Part shown: piece by piece, positions 10,560 through 22,982 of the stretch
Position numbering within the stretch: position 1 is the stretch's first letter
Layout of the letters: each line of letters opens with the position of its first letter
Assembly: GCA_030374805.1 (NCBI GenBank)
Contig: JARGSG010000195.1
Span: 992,001 to 1,056,000, forward strand
Reading direction: 5' to 3'
Length of the DNA stretch: 64,000 nucleotides
Source: Gracilaria gracilis
Taxonomy: Eukaryota > Rhodophyta > Florideophyceae > Gracilariales > Gracilariaceae
Made by a program: the position numbers and the translations under genes
The notes under the pieces: model-generated
Told to the model about the DNA's origin: nothing
What the model saw: the letters and a program-made list of their open reading frames with translations, nothing else
The model's database searches: none

Positions 10560-13500
10560 CACTCTTTAAATAGCGTAGACGAGAACGTTCTGTTTTCCCG
10601 GGAGAACGGGTATCGAACTGCCAGGCCTAATAAACAAAACTTTGTTATACGTATTCACTCCTGTTTCTACTTTTCTGTGCATACTTTCGAGCGCCTCTTG
10701 TAGCTCATTGGTACCTACAAGTTGTCTCATTCGAACTTCGTCTTGCGTTGTCGCATGAGTAAACTGTTCGGCCGACCACGCTCTCATTAGCGGTCGGACA
10801 GGAATATATCCAGTAAATTCCTCAAGAGAAGTACGATAAATCAGAGGCTCTTCCGAGGAACGACATCCAAGTCGCATTAAGGGTGAATGGTTTAAAACGC
10901 TCTGGACACTTTCAGCAACGCGTGGTCATTCTCTTTCGCGCATCTTCCACTCTGACAATAGTACCTTGCATGCTCTTAAAACTTCCCGACATACTCTCTC
11001 GACTGATCCATTGCTCCAAAAACAGTACGGCGTGGTGAATTAATGAGAATAGTGGAATTCTTTTGACAAGAGGTGGAGTAACTGGTTCTTAAAATGTGCG
11101 CCTTGGTCCGTTACTAACCACTCCCAGCCCCCAAAAGAAGCAATCCACATGCTAAATGTTTTAGCAACTCCAGTACTGTCTGCTTTGACACATGGCAAAA
11201 GCCAAACATAGGATGAAATATCATCTCTGATAATAAGTATGTACTGAGTTGTTTTGCTCTTTCCCATGTATATAACATTGCAATGCAAAACTTCGTTGGG
11301 TCTGTTTACATGAAGAGCATTTCCAAATGGGCGGGGTATTCGAACAACAGTGCGTGACACTAGAAAATGGCTACAGCATCTGACAAAGGTTTCAACATCT
11401 CTTTTTTCTCCTTTCAGTAGACGTACTCTCTCTCAACACGCTCATGGTCGCGTCATTGTCACGATTTCCACCCATTCCAAAGTGAGCTATGACCATGAAC
11501 TTCAGCAGTAGACCTTGTCCGTCTCAGGAAGCAGAAATGCTTTACTGACCATCCATGTTTCGGTCTCGGCATCCTGACGTTGGCCCTTGCAGTGATTAGA
11601 GGTAATCTCTGCGTTAATTTGGGCTTCTCTAACGATATCAATCGTTTGCCAAATAAAGTCCGATGGAGACGGCCTAATCTGTCGGGCTCTGGCTACAAAG
11701 CTATGTACAGATCCCTTGTGCCTTTGTCGTACCATATAAGACTTCTTCAATCTTGTAACCATATCCGCGAACACATTCAGTACTCCAGTAATGTGTTCAA
11801 TTCTATACACAAACTGGGATGAAAATAATGTCCATCGTTGGACCTTTGTAATCATATTGCTGCGACCAAGGTTAGGTTCAGATGCCTCAGGATTAAAAAA
11901 AACAACAAGTTCCGATGATCAGTAAGGTTTCTGTTCTTTATAAGTCTCTATTTGTAACGGAGGAAAGCTGGCTGAAGGCGACTTTCCCAGCCTTAGTGGA
12001 AATTCTGGTTATACTTATGAATGTAACCTTCATGACGCTGTCTACCGGTCTGTGAGAGGCCCTTAGCCGTAGCATCATTGACGGACTTGGCCACTGCACT
12101 CCTAATTTTAGATTCAGAGTTCTCGCCAATATCCAGATAGATCTCGTCCTCGTCACAGTCGTCTTGGTCATCACCTTGACCAAGCATGACACCACTGCTA
12201 GAAAGCATAGGCTCTTTGTTAAGGCCTTCATCACGCTCCTTCTCAATCTTTGATGATCCATACAGTATCAGAATATTAACATCATCTCCAATACGAGACA
12301 TTGCAGCGTTCATCAGAACGCGGTTGTTCAAGTCCAAACCAAGTGCGTTAAGCAACTGCCTTCCAATGAAAAAGCCTGACGTTTTCTCATTCGCAACCAA
12401 CCAACCGACAGTACGCAACATCATGTTCTTACCGTGTCGGATTTCTAACATGACATCTGCAGTAATCTTGCAGTTGCACGTAGTTGGCGGTGTGGCTTGA
12501 TTGAGTACATCGAACGAGGCTTTGCGAGCTAGCTTTTGAAAGGCTCTAACCCCATCATGCGCACATATCTGTTGCTATATGTCCTTAGAGATGATGTTAG
12601 TAGACGCTCCTTGGTACGCAGTTACCTCGGCTTCCAGTTTTCCGTCACAGAATAACGCATCGAAAACTGTAGACGAATGCTGTTCAGCAGAAAAATTATC
12701 GTCGTTAACAATCTTCTTCACAGACCTGTCATTCCTCTTCATCTTACTCTCCATTTATGCCTTGAAGTAGTCCTCTATTTCCTTCGGTGTAGAATTAAGA
12801 CAGTTCCTGATGTAGTGTTGCTTTCCTTTACATTTTACCGTGTTGAAACGAAATTGAACTTCCCTTCGAAGCTTCGTGGTGCGCTGATGATCTTCGTGAT
12901 CTCTTCTGCCCTTATTCGACACATTTGGTAGGACATTGCTGGGAAGAATAGAGTCATTAAGAACATCATTCTTATTTCAATGAACATACTCATACTTGTC
13001 GGCTTCTTCAGCCAAACCTCGCACGTATGCACCAAAATCCTTTTCGTGAAGTCCAGAATGAGATGCAATCCGGAGTATGTCCTCCATGTGCTCTTGAAGG
13101 CGATGGGGTTTTACTTTCTCTCGAATGTGCTTAATGGCTACTTTAGAGTTTTTCGTTATAGCATCAGCGTATTTTTTGTCCTACAAATCATTGCGATGTT
13201 TGACAACCAAATTGTACACCAGACCTTCCGCATCATCAATGGCCATGTCCATCCTGACATCTTTGGTGATCTTGTTCCAGTGATCTACGCGAATTATTCT
13301 TCGCGATCTTTGATTTCTCTTGCAGACAATACTTGATCATGTCATCATTGACGTTCTCGACGCAATCGGGGTTATTGAGCTTGCCTTCAATCATGTTTTC
13401 CATCACTGTCTCCGTCAAACTCATTTTCCGGGAAGTGGGGTAACCATGAGACCTTCTTTGTTCTTCTCTGCGATTTGTTCTTCATACCGTTTACGTTTGC

Positions 13501-13621
13501 GCATATACTGTGCAATATATGAGACATCAGTTTGCTCCAATTGTGGTGCCTCAATTCCAACAATTGTTGTCTGCTGGACATGCGTATCTGCTTCCAAACT
13601 GTCTTCCTTTTGCGTCATGGC
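10560..13621 (-). mobile_element. Second LTR retroelement remnant (gag-protease-RNase H-integrase)
   Basis: Reading leftwards from about 13621: a gag-like acidic and basic ORF pair (13618-13421 and 13424-13236) comes first. A retropepsin-like region near 12700-12300 follows, with a degenerate active site (AYQGASTNIIS where D-S/T-G-A is expected) and an in-frame TAG near 12566. The RNase H tail is at 11860-11700 (FVYRIEHITGVLNVFADMVTRL). The integrase is at 11400-10900, with a C-C pair of the zinc finger, YILIIRDDISSYVWL (first acid) and WLVTDQGAHFKNQL (second acid). After a TAA at the HYSH position the frame continues with a YCFWSNGSVERV-type segment matching the third-acid region, and on to 10566. 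Several nonsense codons and shifts show decay. It lies tail-to-tail with the element ending at 10250. Confidence 0.6.
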
Positions 13622-13878
13622 GTTGCGAAAAGGACTGCAAACTCGTTTTGCAAGAAGTTATAACTATGCAAAGATGCTGCAGCTAACTCGATCCACTCGC
13701 CGGCAAAAGGAAAAAGAATAGCCGATAGATCGATGGGGATTGCCTCTTTGCTCCCCATCGTCTCTGGCTCTTATTGTTCAGATATGCGTCCTAAGCTTTC
13801 AATTAGAACTAGTTCGCACTGTCGCCGCGGCGCAGTGTCATCTTCAGACGGCAGACACAAGAGCTCGATTTCATAATA

Positions 13879-14102
13879 CACTTTTGCCGTCTTCCGCCTC
13901 CTGCCCACCGGCGCTGTGTCGCTACCGCCACGGCACCGCTTTGGTTTCCAGAGAGCCTCCGTTTCCCGGCCGCTGCCTCGTCACCCAATTCACGCCTCTG
14001 TACTCCTCAGAATTCTTCCTGGTTTTCAAGCGGTCGTCTTTGCCACGCACAAACCTTTTGGTTTTGAACCCTGCGCCATTTTTTGTGCCACTCCGCTGTT
14101 CT
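13879..14102 (+). repeat. Inverted repeat, left copy (224 bp)
   Basis: From cacttttgccgtc at 13879 to ctccgctgtt at about 14100 this segment aligns along its whole length with the reverse complement of 19711-19933. I estimate about three quarters identity by eye; shared anchors include ccgctttggttt, agagcctcc, cccaattcac and ttggttttgaac. The similarity stops abruptly on both sides. It could be a terminal or subterminal inverted repeat of a DNA transposon whose transposase remnant lies between, or two insertions of one dispersed family. Confidence 0.7.
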
Positions 14103-14833
14103 CCGCGTATTTAATTCACTATTATCAGACTACTGTGCGATGCTTCTAGCCTTCCTTGTCCTATATTCGGCCCAAAACATTATCTTTTCATTTTTTGTGG
14201 TTTCCGTGTACAAAACATCATTTATTATTTCTAAAAGCCGGTGCAAAACGGTCTCTTTATTTTAGTAGATCCACTATCGCCACTCCTTCGTCTTTCACGG
14301 CCCTAGAAGATTAAAATACGTGCAACGCGCTCTGCAACCGTTGGTACCTCTTGGTGGTGCTTGAAAAAATCCCGTCCTTCTTATCAGTCATTGTATTGTG
14401 CTTCTTTGCCTATTTTTCGCCGCTTAATTACCCGCGTTCTTGCTGGATCCAGCTCCTTCGCAGCCTGTTTGTCGAAACCCGCTTTACCTCTATATCTTTT
14501 TAGACCTGTCAATATCGAGACGATGTAGCTAATCGAAATCGCTTGCTTATACCGCAAATTCAATACTTCGGTTTTAAGGCCAGCAGCATTTGATATAATT
14601 GCCTTGGCGTAGCTTACTAATTCCCGCCACAGTACTCGCTTAAGATTTTCGTTGCTCAAAGTTGCTTATCGGGCCTCGACAGCTTTCATTCCGAGTGGGA
14701 AAATACGTCACGTCATCATATTTGAACCGATTGTCCCTCTCCAACGTTCGCACGCGATATTTCCCCGCGTTTTGCTCATGGGAGCCAGTGTGTAACAAAT
14801 CGGGTTTCCTAAGATGACGCTGGAAGCGAAAGT

Positions 14834-16392
14834 TTGGGGGCTGAGAACAATCCGCTGTCGGCCAATATTGATATCCCCAATTTGCCGTCCAGGAAAATGG
14901 TATTCTCAAATGATGTTGAGGAGCATGAAAAGTCTCTTGAAGACAGTGATTTTTCTTACATAGCTCTGAAAAGCGGCAGTGGAAGCGTAGGATCACGATC
15001 TTCTAGTCAATTATCGGAAAGGAGGGTCATTGATTGTGAGGTTTGGGTCTCTGACAGTGAATTCAGAGAACTCTACGCAGACCATCATATAGGAGAGTGT
15101 TTTCGTCAGAAGAATTCTGAATAATATTCAACTGCAATAGCTAAAGCCGTTTCATTTGAAGATGTCTGGTCATCACTTGTTGTGGATGGTGCGGAGAATA
15201 CTTTGGAGTGAATTAATGGCTCCAGTGACAATACGGACCGTCGCCAGCTTCCTGAAGAAGTTTCTTCCTCGGAACCCTCTAGAAAGCAAATGGTAGGAGG
15301 ATTGAAGAATTGGAAGTAGGGCCCTCCGTTTAGGGAGTTCAGTATGAAAATGGGTGACAAAAACAATGACCTTGGCCATTTATTCGTGACAGGAGCAAAG
15401 GGTGCTTTTCAAAATGTTGTAAAAGAAGTACAGGACAACATACCAAGGATTGACGTGGTCACTGCCACCAACCTATCATGGCTTGCTGTGTTCGATGTTT
15501 TCCTTCCGCACCCTGTGCTTTCGATGATCACCAAGAGCGCCAATAGAATTCTTATGCTAAGAAACCACGAACCAACAACTGAATTCTAACTGAAAATGGT
15601 CTTACCTTACATGTGGTGGCGCCGTCGTTCTCCGCCTCTGTGAGCACTATTGCGGCCAAACGAAACAGTTCATTCTTCTTTCAGATGGGAATTTCGCATA
15701 AACGATGCGCAGATATGTTATCGTCGTTGTCGTGCACAGTATCTCGACGACAAGGTGTAGAACGCTGGGACGGAGAGTGGTCAAACTACCCAAGAAGAGC
15801 TAATGCACTAATAACGGAATTGGAGGACGAACTCGCTGCAGTCAATAGATTGTTCTTGTTCTTCACAGATTCAACAATGTTCAGCTTAGATGACGACCAT
15901 CAGTGCCTGAGGTCGATAGCTGTCGCCCAGCCTACTACTCTCAGTCAGGTTTCTATTCCATCCAAAGCAATGGGACCTGTTAATAATTTACTATGTTCTG
16001 CTTTGAACCCGTTTGTTTTGGCAAGTCACTACTCTCGACCGCGGGAACGAATGACATATGTCAGGGAACGAATAGTCCGGTTGGTACAAGAGGTATCGAC
16101 GGCTGTACCAGCCAGGTTAGTGACTGACGCAATCTTTGCGTCAGATAAAGGTTATAACGGGAGTGAGACAATCGAGTATATTAATGATCGATTGGGCATG
16201 ACACAAATTGGCACACACAATAGAAGCCTCGAGTATTCGTTTGTTTTTGGAAATGAGCCCATCCCAAAGCGTCATAAAGGTATGGTTGTCACTGAAAGAG
16301 GTTGCAAGGCAATATGTGCTGCGCTAAGAAAGCCAATGCCATATATTCGGGGTGGTATATTGAAGCTGCAGTATAATGAAAAGCTTCAGTAG
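14834..16392 (+). pseudogene. Decayed DDE-type transposase
   Basis: The frame from 14834 runs through TAA 15122, TGA near 15209 and TAG near 15318 into an ORF ending at 15589. The next ORF (15613-16392) continues in a shifted frame. Recognisable blocks are FLPHPVLSMITKSANRI, a helix like that ahead of the catalytic domain in piggyBac-type proteins; LFFTDSTMFSLDD, a possible first acid; and FASDKGYNGSETIEYINDRL with GTHNRSLEYSFVFG, like the D-x-GY and GT-x-R blocks of several DDE families. A following VTERGCKAICAALRK block is also typical. I cannot assign it firmly to piggyBac, ISL2EU/PHIS or another superfamily. It sits between the 224-bp inverted repeats, so the whole 13.9-19.9 kb segment may be one element. 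Confidence 0.5.
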
Positions 16393-18243
16393 CCGCCGCA
16401 TCGCAGCCATTTATCATAACCATGAAGCGATTTTTAAGGCGACGAAGTTTGCATTAGTGCCAAGAGCTAGATTTATGAAAAGCAGTTCTTCGATGAAGGA
16501 AAAAGGCTTTCAAGTGATATACGACAGTTTCAAGGATGTAAAGCGCTGTTCGGTGCACCATGACAAAGGGATGGAGTTCGACTTTCTACCCCGTTTGAAA
16601 TACGAACAGGCAATGACAAACGTAAAAGAAATGACACTACTGCAGTCAAAAGACCCCGGATGGTTTCTTTCCTGGTCTTTTCAGTTTACATCTAGCACTA
16701 CCCAAGGGAGTTTTTCGTGAATTGTGTAAGCACTACGAAGACACAGTGGAACAGATGGCACTGCTGTTGATTGGAAGGTCTATGGGACGCAGCGCAATTT
16801 TCTTTCCTACCAACCTGGAGGAAACAAAACGTAGATTGATGAATACCATGTCCAAGTTGTTTCAAGTATTTAATATTTCCACTTCCTCATCAACCAACGA
16901 GGAGAGCCTTAATGGAGCATCTTGGCTGGTGTATGGTGCACCAGTGAGTGTTTTTAGTAGCAAAACAAAAACAGACATTCTGGCGGTGTTGAACTCTGTT
17001 GGACATCGTCAGTCTCAAACTCTGAGAAAACAGAACTGTTGCAACGCGTTTTTCAGTTGCGTTCCTATGTCCTCAATCGTCGTGTTACAGTACAAAATGC
17101 GTCAACTCCTGATCAAACGTCGCAGGAGAGATCAGGATCATTGAGGAAAAGGTTGCTTCGAAAAATTTACAATGCTTCTCTATGGAGCTAGATAGTGAAA
17201 CCATTAGTGCTAACCACTGGAATGGAGAGCAAGTACTGCGGTCATTGCCACAATTTTTTGACGAGCATGATGTTGCTGATGGTAGTACAATGTCTTTGAA
17301 GAACATATTTATAGCGCGTGAAAAGTACGCTGTTCATTCCATACATAAGGTTGGCCTAGTTTCTTCAGGTACGGATGAAATGGTATCTGGTATCTCTGAA
17401 GCAACTCTGGTCCTTCAAACCCATCCCAACAAGCAACGTGTGTGCGGTATGGAAACTAAGAACATGAAATCCATTAGAACTATTGACAATTCGAAGAATA
17501 TCATAGACAAATACCCCACAATCACTTTTATAAGACATATCGGGACATATAAGAACTCTTTCCGAATGCTCGATGAAATGGTATCCAAATCTACATACTG
17601 ACTACAATGTCTATATCATGCGGTTGTCTTCGGAGTACCACATGTTTTGTTTTTCCTGGCTATGGCGAGCCTTTGTGGAACCGGAAAATTCGTAAATGTG
17701 GCAGTGTTATAGTTCTCTGAGAGTACCAGAGCTCACTATAGCATGGTGCTTACTTATTTACGTGAAGCAGCGTTTAAATGAATTGGAAAAGATTGCAAAT
17801 ACATTCCGGAGGAGCACGGTGATTTACTTCGGTCTTCCCACCTCAGCGATCTTCTCTCTTATGCAGGTTACTACAATTTGTGTCAGGCCTACAGGAAACT
17901 GATACGGCAGGTTGGCCCATTGCTGGCGGCCAAAATGATATGTTCAACTGCCATCGTTTATTGGAATTATGTGAGGGGGACGTGAATGAATTAGTGAGCA
18001 ATGGTTACACTTTGTCATGCGAACGCGTCGAAGAACCCAATTGTAAGTATTATTGGCCGTTTTCTTTGCGCGCAAATTAATAATGCCGCCATTGTCCATC
18101 GATTATTTTTAGCTAAAGGAAGGGGAAAGTTGCGTGATTCTTATGAAAGAAGAAATAGCCGACAAGGGCACCGTGAGTTGCGTCTTGCTGTTTCATCCTG
18201 CTCTTCATTCTCAGACTACGCGCGGCAGCTTGCGAATGAATAA
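16376..18243 (+). pseudogene. Downstream transposon reading frames, decayed
   Basis: A chain of plus-strand frames (16376-16720, 16722-17144, 17182-17601, 17696-17902, 17880-18080, 18001-18243) follows the transposase on the same strand with frame changes at each step. Protein-like composition is clearest at 17182-17601, where IHKVGLVSSGTDEMVSGI may correspond to the conserved core of an exonuclease-like accessory protein. That comparison is weak. The segment is best read as the 3' half of the transposase gene plus a possible second gene, both broken. No complete product can be proposed. Confidence 0.35.
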
Positions 18244-19710
18244 GAAATTGAAAGACAGAAGTTGGCTTCAATGCGCATAACTTGTGCCAGTTCAAATATT
18301 CCAAACTACGTAGAATACTTGCCATGTGGATTTGAGCCGCTGTAAAAAAGAAACATAGTGGAGTTATACAATCGTACGGAAGACAGGAGGAGGAGGACGT
18401 CCTAGGTTCATCTCTACGTCAAAGTAAATTGAAAGGACTTTTATGGTTCGCTTTGCTCATATAGCCACACGATTAACCGAAATGGTGTGACGTTGAGAAA
18501 ACCAGGTGAAGCAAGGCAGCGACAGTGGTGTTCTATATGTAGGCGAGCAATATGCTTCGCATGCTGGGACAGGTGGCACGAAACTACTGTCCTCGTGCGC
18601 GCGGAAATACCAGAAGAGGCATTGCGTGAACTACAACCACGAGTTGGAAAATAAAGTTTTCTCTTTGATCGAAAACACCCTTGGCTTTTCTTCAGGGCAC
18701 AGGAGATAATTGAATGATACTGATCCATCAAGAGCGCCCGCAATAATACACAGCTAGGGAATGGCCATGAATAGAAATGGTATGGAACCTGACGACACTG
18801 GTCTTAAACAGAAAAGTAAGCCAGATAGGCGCGGCCAAGACGTGAAATGTAGGGAATGGTGAGAACATCTGATGCACTACAAAGCGCTGTAGACAATAAA
18901 AACTCTTGCCGGGCAGAACAGGGCGAGTATGCGAGACAAAACTTAAACATGGGTAATCACCAACCCTATACAATAAGAACAGACAAAAAGCGATAAAAAT
19001 GATGAACTTTCACAGAACCTCCAACCAAAAGAAGCAAGGAAAATGGTGGCTACCACTGAGCAGTGCGGAAATGTTTAAATCAAAGGCAACAGACGTCCTA
19101 ACAAGTGATGAGAAGTTATTAAACGAGTGAAGGGTATTGACGGGTCAAAGACGTTGTCAAGGTAAGAAAACGAAGAAATGGCTACGGCTGCGAATTGGAT
19201 ACTGGCGGAGTGGATTTGATAGGGCTGAGAGTAGCATTCATAACGTAGAAAGAAAACATATATCCGGTAACCAGCCCGATAACTAATGATACATATCTTT
19301 TTCTTTCAAGGCCCTTAAAAAACCAATCAACAGTTGCAGGCCTTTCAGACTCCCAAAAGGAAGTAGAAACGGAAATTTCATCGATTTATGCGAAAGACAG
19401 CCAATACGGTACACTTGTTTACACGGACGGCGTGACATGATGCAATGGTAACAGAGCACTAACGAAGAAGAAACGAAGAGGAAAAACGATAGGGGAGAGG
19501 GCAAAGTTTGTGTTGAAAGATTGCGTTGTAGCACTGATTAATAAATCTTCTTTTGCACATTTCAAGTTACCAGAAAGAGGCAATTGTCTGCCGACTTGGA
19601 GCGGTTTAAATCCAGAGAACGCAAAACATATGCTGAAACGATGCGTTGTCTATGCAGCAGCAAAAGACAAAATTGTTGGACAATTGTTCGTGTCCAGCGT
19701 ATGTAATAAT
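18244..19710. other. Non-coding interior of the 13.9-19.9 kb element
   Basis: These 1.47 kb contain only short frames in all six phases with no recognisable protein. I see no tandem repeat, tRNA or other RNA gene. The stretch lies between the last transposon reading frame and the right inverted repeat and is probably the 3' non-coding part of the same element. Confidence 0.3.
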
Positions 19711-19933
19711 CAGAGACAGCGGAATGACACAAAGAACGGCGAAGCGTTCAAAACCAAAGCTTTGTTGGGTGGCAGAGACGGCCGTTTGAAAACCATGACA
19801 AATTTTGAGTACAAGGGAGTGAATTGGGCGACGGAGCAGCGGCAGAGAAATGGAGGCTCTCGAGAAACCAAAGCGGCGGCGGGGTCGTGGCGACACGGCT
19901 GCACCGCGCAGGAGGCAACAGACGGCAAAAGTG
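19711..19933 (-). repeat. Inverted repeat, right copy (223 bp)
   Basis: This is the reverse-complement partner of 13879-14102, with similarity along the whole length. Immediately outside it, 19934-20050 holds a different motif used several times (gagagttcaccc, gagcgggaaagagctctcc, gagcggatcacatctc) that is not present outside the left copy. The outer ends of the element are therefore not simple mirror images. Confidence 0.7.
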
Positions 19934-20832
19934 AACACTGCAGGAAAGAGGTTGGGGAGAGTTCACCCAAGAGCGGGAAAGAGCTCTCCAAGAGCGGATC
20001 ACATCTCTTCCTGGCCGAAAGAGATGTGACCAACTCACCAAAACTCTCCCTAGAAAATTGGAGACTAAATTTACTCTCCCAGCAGGCATGGGGCTAATGC
20101 TGTCTTTGAAAAAGGGGCGACTAACCATTATCGCTGGTTACCCTTGTGTGCTATGGGGGGCAAAAATTACTTCCGTAGAAAATAGGGGCGCTCCCAGCTC
20201 CTTTGGACATCAAAATCACCAACGCGCTCTTCTTTTCCATGGGCAGGAAACTGGGTCCAGCGGACAAAATACGAAGCGATCCAGGGAATTTTTCGGAACA
20301 AACTATATTGGCCCAAGCGACCGATTTGCAGGCCACCGGATACTTTTGTGTCAGAGCCCCCTTTTTCAGATCTGGGGAACTCTACTCAGACTGCATCACA
20401 ATGAAGTCCAAAAGAGATCCTCCAGTTTCACACAGCAAACAGTGACTGGGAACAACCCGGAGAGTGTTTTACATACAATTTCCGTACGACCAATGGTATT
20501 GAACTCTACATTTAAACAAAATCTAGTACATTTCTTTCTTCAAAACACAGAAGGCACAAATTTTGGCCTGTTTTTTCGTCGTCAAACTCCCACAACTCTT
20601 TTGCATCACCTGTTTCCATAAAAAGAAAACGTAATTTAGTGGTCAAACCATTATCTTTTGGGCTAGATGTTGCATCTGTTTAGTATTCAAAAGCTCGCTA
20701 ACATTAAACCGATCCCAAAATACGATTTCCGGGCCGCAATTGCTTACATTGCCATCCTTTTTTTAGCAATTCGTCCAATTTTCTGTGGTGCTGCATAGTG
20801 TGCTTTGCCGAAAATGGCTCATATGACAGCCT
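19934..20832. other. Non-coding spacer
   Basis: About 900 bp without a supportable gene. A 187-codon plus frame (20058-20621) exists, but its composition is erratic, it has no recognisable motif and it overlaps comparable frames in other phases; I treat it as chance. No repeat boundary is visible. Confidence 0.3.
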
Positions 20833-21282
20833 CTACCTTTTTCTTTTGACGCAACCGTGCGCTTCAAGCTTCTTAATAACCTGTCGTAAATTGTTAGAAA
20901 TAGATCCAATTTCATTACTCCTGGTTCAATAACTTACTTTGTCGATTAGGAATCCAAGTGCAAAGATACTAACAGTCAGAATCGCAGTGTCTTCGACACA
21001 AAGCGACGAAATTACTCCAATATTCGAGCACTCTTTCATCATGGTCTCAATAATCGACTTCGTGGAAACAGCATTACTGTAGGTTGTAGCTTGATCTGCA
21101 AGCCATGAAGCTATCTAGGCATCTTGTAAGGACTCGAGCTCAATGCATTGGCCATTCTGTAGTAGTGAAGACGTCGCAGCCTTCCTCTCTTCTTTAGAGG
21201 AACCTATTGCTGTCAGAACCTTAACGCTAGCGTCCTGTTTTTTCCCGTTCATAAAAAAGGCATCAATCTGAATCAGAAGCAT
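20833..21282 (-). CDS. Small spliced gene with in-frame TAG, function unknown
   Basis: Reading leftwards from the ATG at 21282, exon 1 runs to 20938. A 57-bp intron (20937-20881, GTAAGT at the donor, acgacAG at the acceptor) joins to exon 2, which ends at TAG 20833-20835. The joined product is about 130 residues and ends KVIKKLEAHGCVKRKR. The N-terminus is hydrophobic (MLLIQIDAFFMNG) and could be a short signal or anchor. Exon 1 contains a TAG at 21115-21117 in phase with both sides (QDA then IASWLADQ). The canonical splice sites support a real gene; the internal TAG says it is broken or read through. It lies just downstream of another small spliced gene on the same strand. Confidence 0.35.
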
Positions 21283-21341
21283 AAGAAAGATTATGTCGCT
21301 TAAAAAGTTAGAAGCATATGGTTATGCTGAATACGAATCAG

Positions 21342-21870
21342 TTAATGCAAGTTCTCAACTTCCAGTTTTTCTCTTATACCATTTTGAGCTCTGCTTATTC
21401 CTCTAACAATGTAGCAACCTACTCGTTTCTTTATGTCTTTCTCGAGTTTCTCCCCCTTGACAAAATTACTAAGAAATGAGGCCACAGCCTCATCTGATGT
21501 ACTACATTTGAGTACAAATTCAGTAGCCTTACGCACAAGTTGGGAATCATCGGTTCTGCTTTCCGAGAACGCCGCGAATATGCCTAGGCGCTTAAGGTTA
21601 TCCAAAAAATCGTGACAAATATGCAATTTCACATACTTCGGTTAGAAACTAAAACAATTGTCAGCAGTTCAATCAATTAGAGCTTTGAGAGAAACAATCA
21701 TTTCTAATATTCGTACCTTGGCAATTTCGGCTTTCTGCAGGTGCAAGAAGTTAGTAATAACGTTCTTTAATTCAAAACAGTGATATAAAATGTAAAGATA
21801 CCTTGCGCAGTATAGCCGCTTCATCGACGAGTTTATTGTCACGTTTGTCGCCGATTAAAATATTTTCCAT
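21342..21870 (-). CDS. Small spliced gene with an 18-nt microexon, function unknown
   Basis: Reading leftwards: exon 1 21870-21802 (starts ATGGAAAATATT), intron 1 21801-21735 (67 bp, GTATCT...CTGCAG), exon 2 21734-21717 (only 18 nt, coding KAEIAK), intron 2 21716-21636 (81 bp, GTACGA...CCGAAG), exon 3 21635-21342. The three exons join in phase into 126 residues: MENILIGDKRDNKL..., a central HICHDFLDNLKRLGIF segment and a charged helical C-terminus (VKGEKLEKDIKKRVG). I recognise no family. The intron sizes and sites match those of the confident host genes in this window, which favours a genuine gene. Further 5' exons upstream of 21870 are possible. Confidence 0.45.
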
Positions 21871-22057
21871 GTGTATAATCTCGTGAAGTAGAGGTTACTG
21901 CCCCTTTTGGGTTCCCAATCATCCTTGGTTCTCTACCCTGCTACGTTCTTGGACAATCAAATCTTCAGATGATGGGTAACTTTGGCACAGCCACATACAC
22001 CTCCAACAACCCGATATCATCTTCGAATTTCCCAGTAGTCATAATAGTCAGGAGTTT

Positions 22058-22267
22058 CTAGAGAGTATCGATATCAGAAGTCGGTAAGGGCTTAGGAGAC
22101 GGACAGGAATATTTACCCTCTCCCTCCAGCATTGAATCTTCCCCCGGATCATCCGAAGCTTCGATTTTTTCCTGTTTGATCACCGTAGACCTGAGGCGCG
22201 GGATGTCTGACTGGTCGGTGTCGTCATCCGTCACGTCGCAAACTTGAGTGGTGGCCCACGTCATCAT
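22058..22267 (-). CDS. Short acidic ORF, possible upstream exon
   Basis: The frame is open for 69 codons from ATG 22267 and ends at TAG 22058-22060. The same phase then stays open for another 30 codons (KLLTIMTTGKFEDDIGLLEV). The product is very acidic (DVTDDDTDQSDIPRL) with a KQEKIEASD segment that looks like a SUMOylation consensus (IKQE). It could be a 5' exon of the small gene that starts at 21870, but I find no convincing splice junction linking them. Confidence 0.25.
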   Translation of the reverse strand: MMTWATTQVCDVTDDDTDQSDIPRLRSTVIKQEKIEASDDPGEDSMLEGEGKYSCPSPKPLPTSDIDTL

Positions 22268-22982
22268 GAGATGCAGTTTTTGATGCTATCCGGCAAGGTA
22301 GGCGAAGAGTGGGGGAAAAGAAGAGCATTTAGACACCCTCTAAACCTACAGAGAAGACCCTAGTACCCGTCTCTCAAGATGAAATGCTTTGATAGAACAA
22401 GGATTGTGTGGTTACTGGTGATTTGCATCATAATGCTAGGTTATAAATAAATGAAGAGTATTCAATTAGGTAGAAGTCTATATATACCCTCGAGTTGAAG
22501 CGTGACCGCCAGCTTCACTCGGGGCAGACCACTTTCCCTCGACGACCTCCCCCCAAACTTGAGTCAACCCTTCTTCCTCCGCTTTCGTCATCATCAACCT
22601 TCCCCCTTAGCAACCATTCTGCCGTTTTGCACAGTCAGTGCCCCCCTGCTATCAACTACTTCCCTTTCTCTTCGCTCCCTCAGGTGGTTTGGTCTTCCGC
22701 CTTCACAACTAAAGCGCTGTTGCGTGTCACTTTAAGGTGAGCACGCATCACGTAAATGCTTCTGCGCTTGTTGTGTATCTACCTTCTCCTACCACAAACG
22801 CAAGCTTCGCTGTTGGATTTCTGATCGATATTCACCTGTGCCGCGGCAGGTTTTCTCTTGTGCTTCGCAGCATAGTAGAGTAACTTTGCGGCGCATCAGC
22901 ACGGTGAATTCCCTATCTTGTTATTTGTTTTTTCCTATTCAGGCTGGTACCCCCTGGCATTTGTTTCCTTCGCTTGGGTTTG
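22268..22982. other. Gene-free spacer
   Basis: About 700 bp between the acidic ORF and the gag remnant. The segment 22500-22740 is pyrimidine-rich and gives two overlapping open plus frames of serine/leucine-rich composition; neither resembles a protein. No other feature is seen. Confidence 0.25.
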
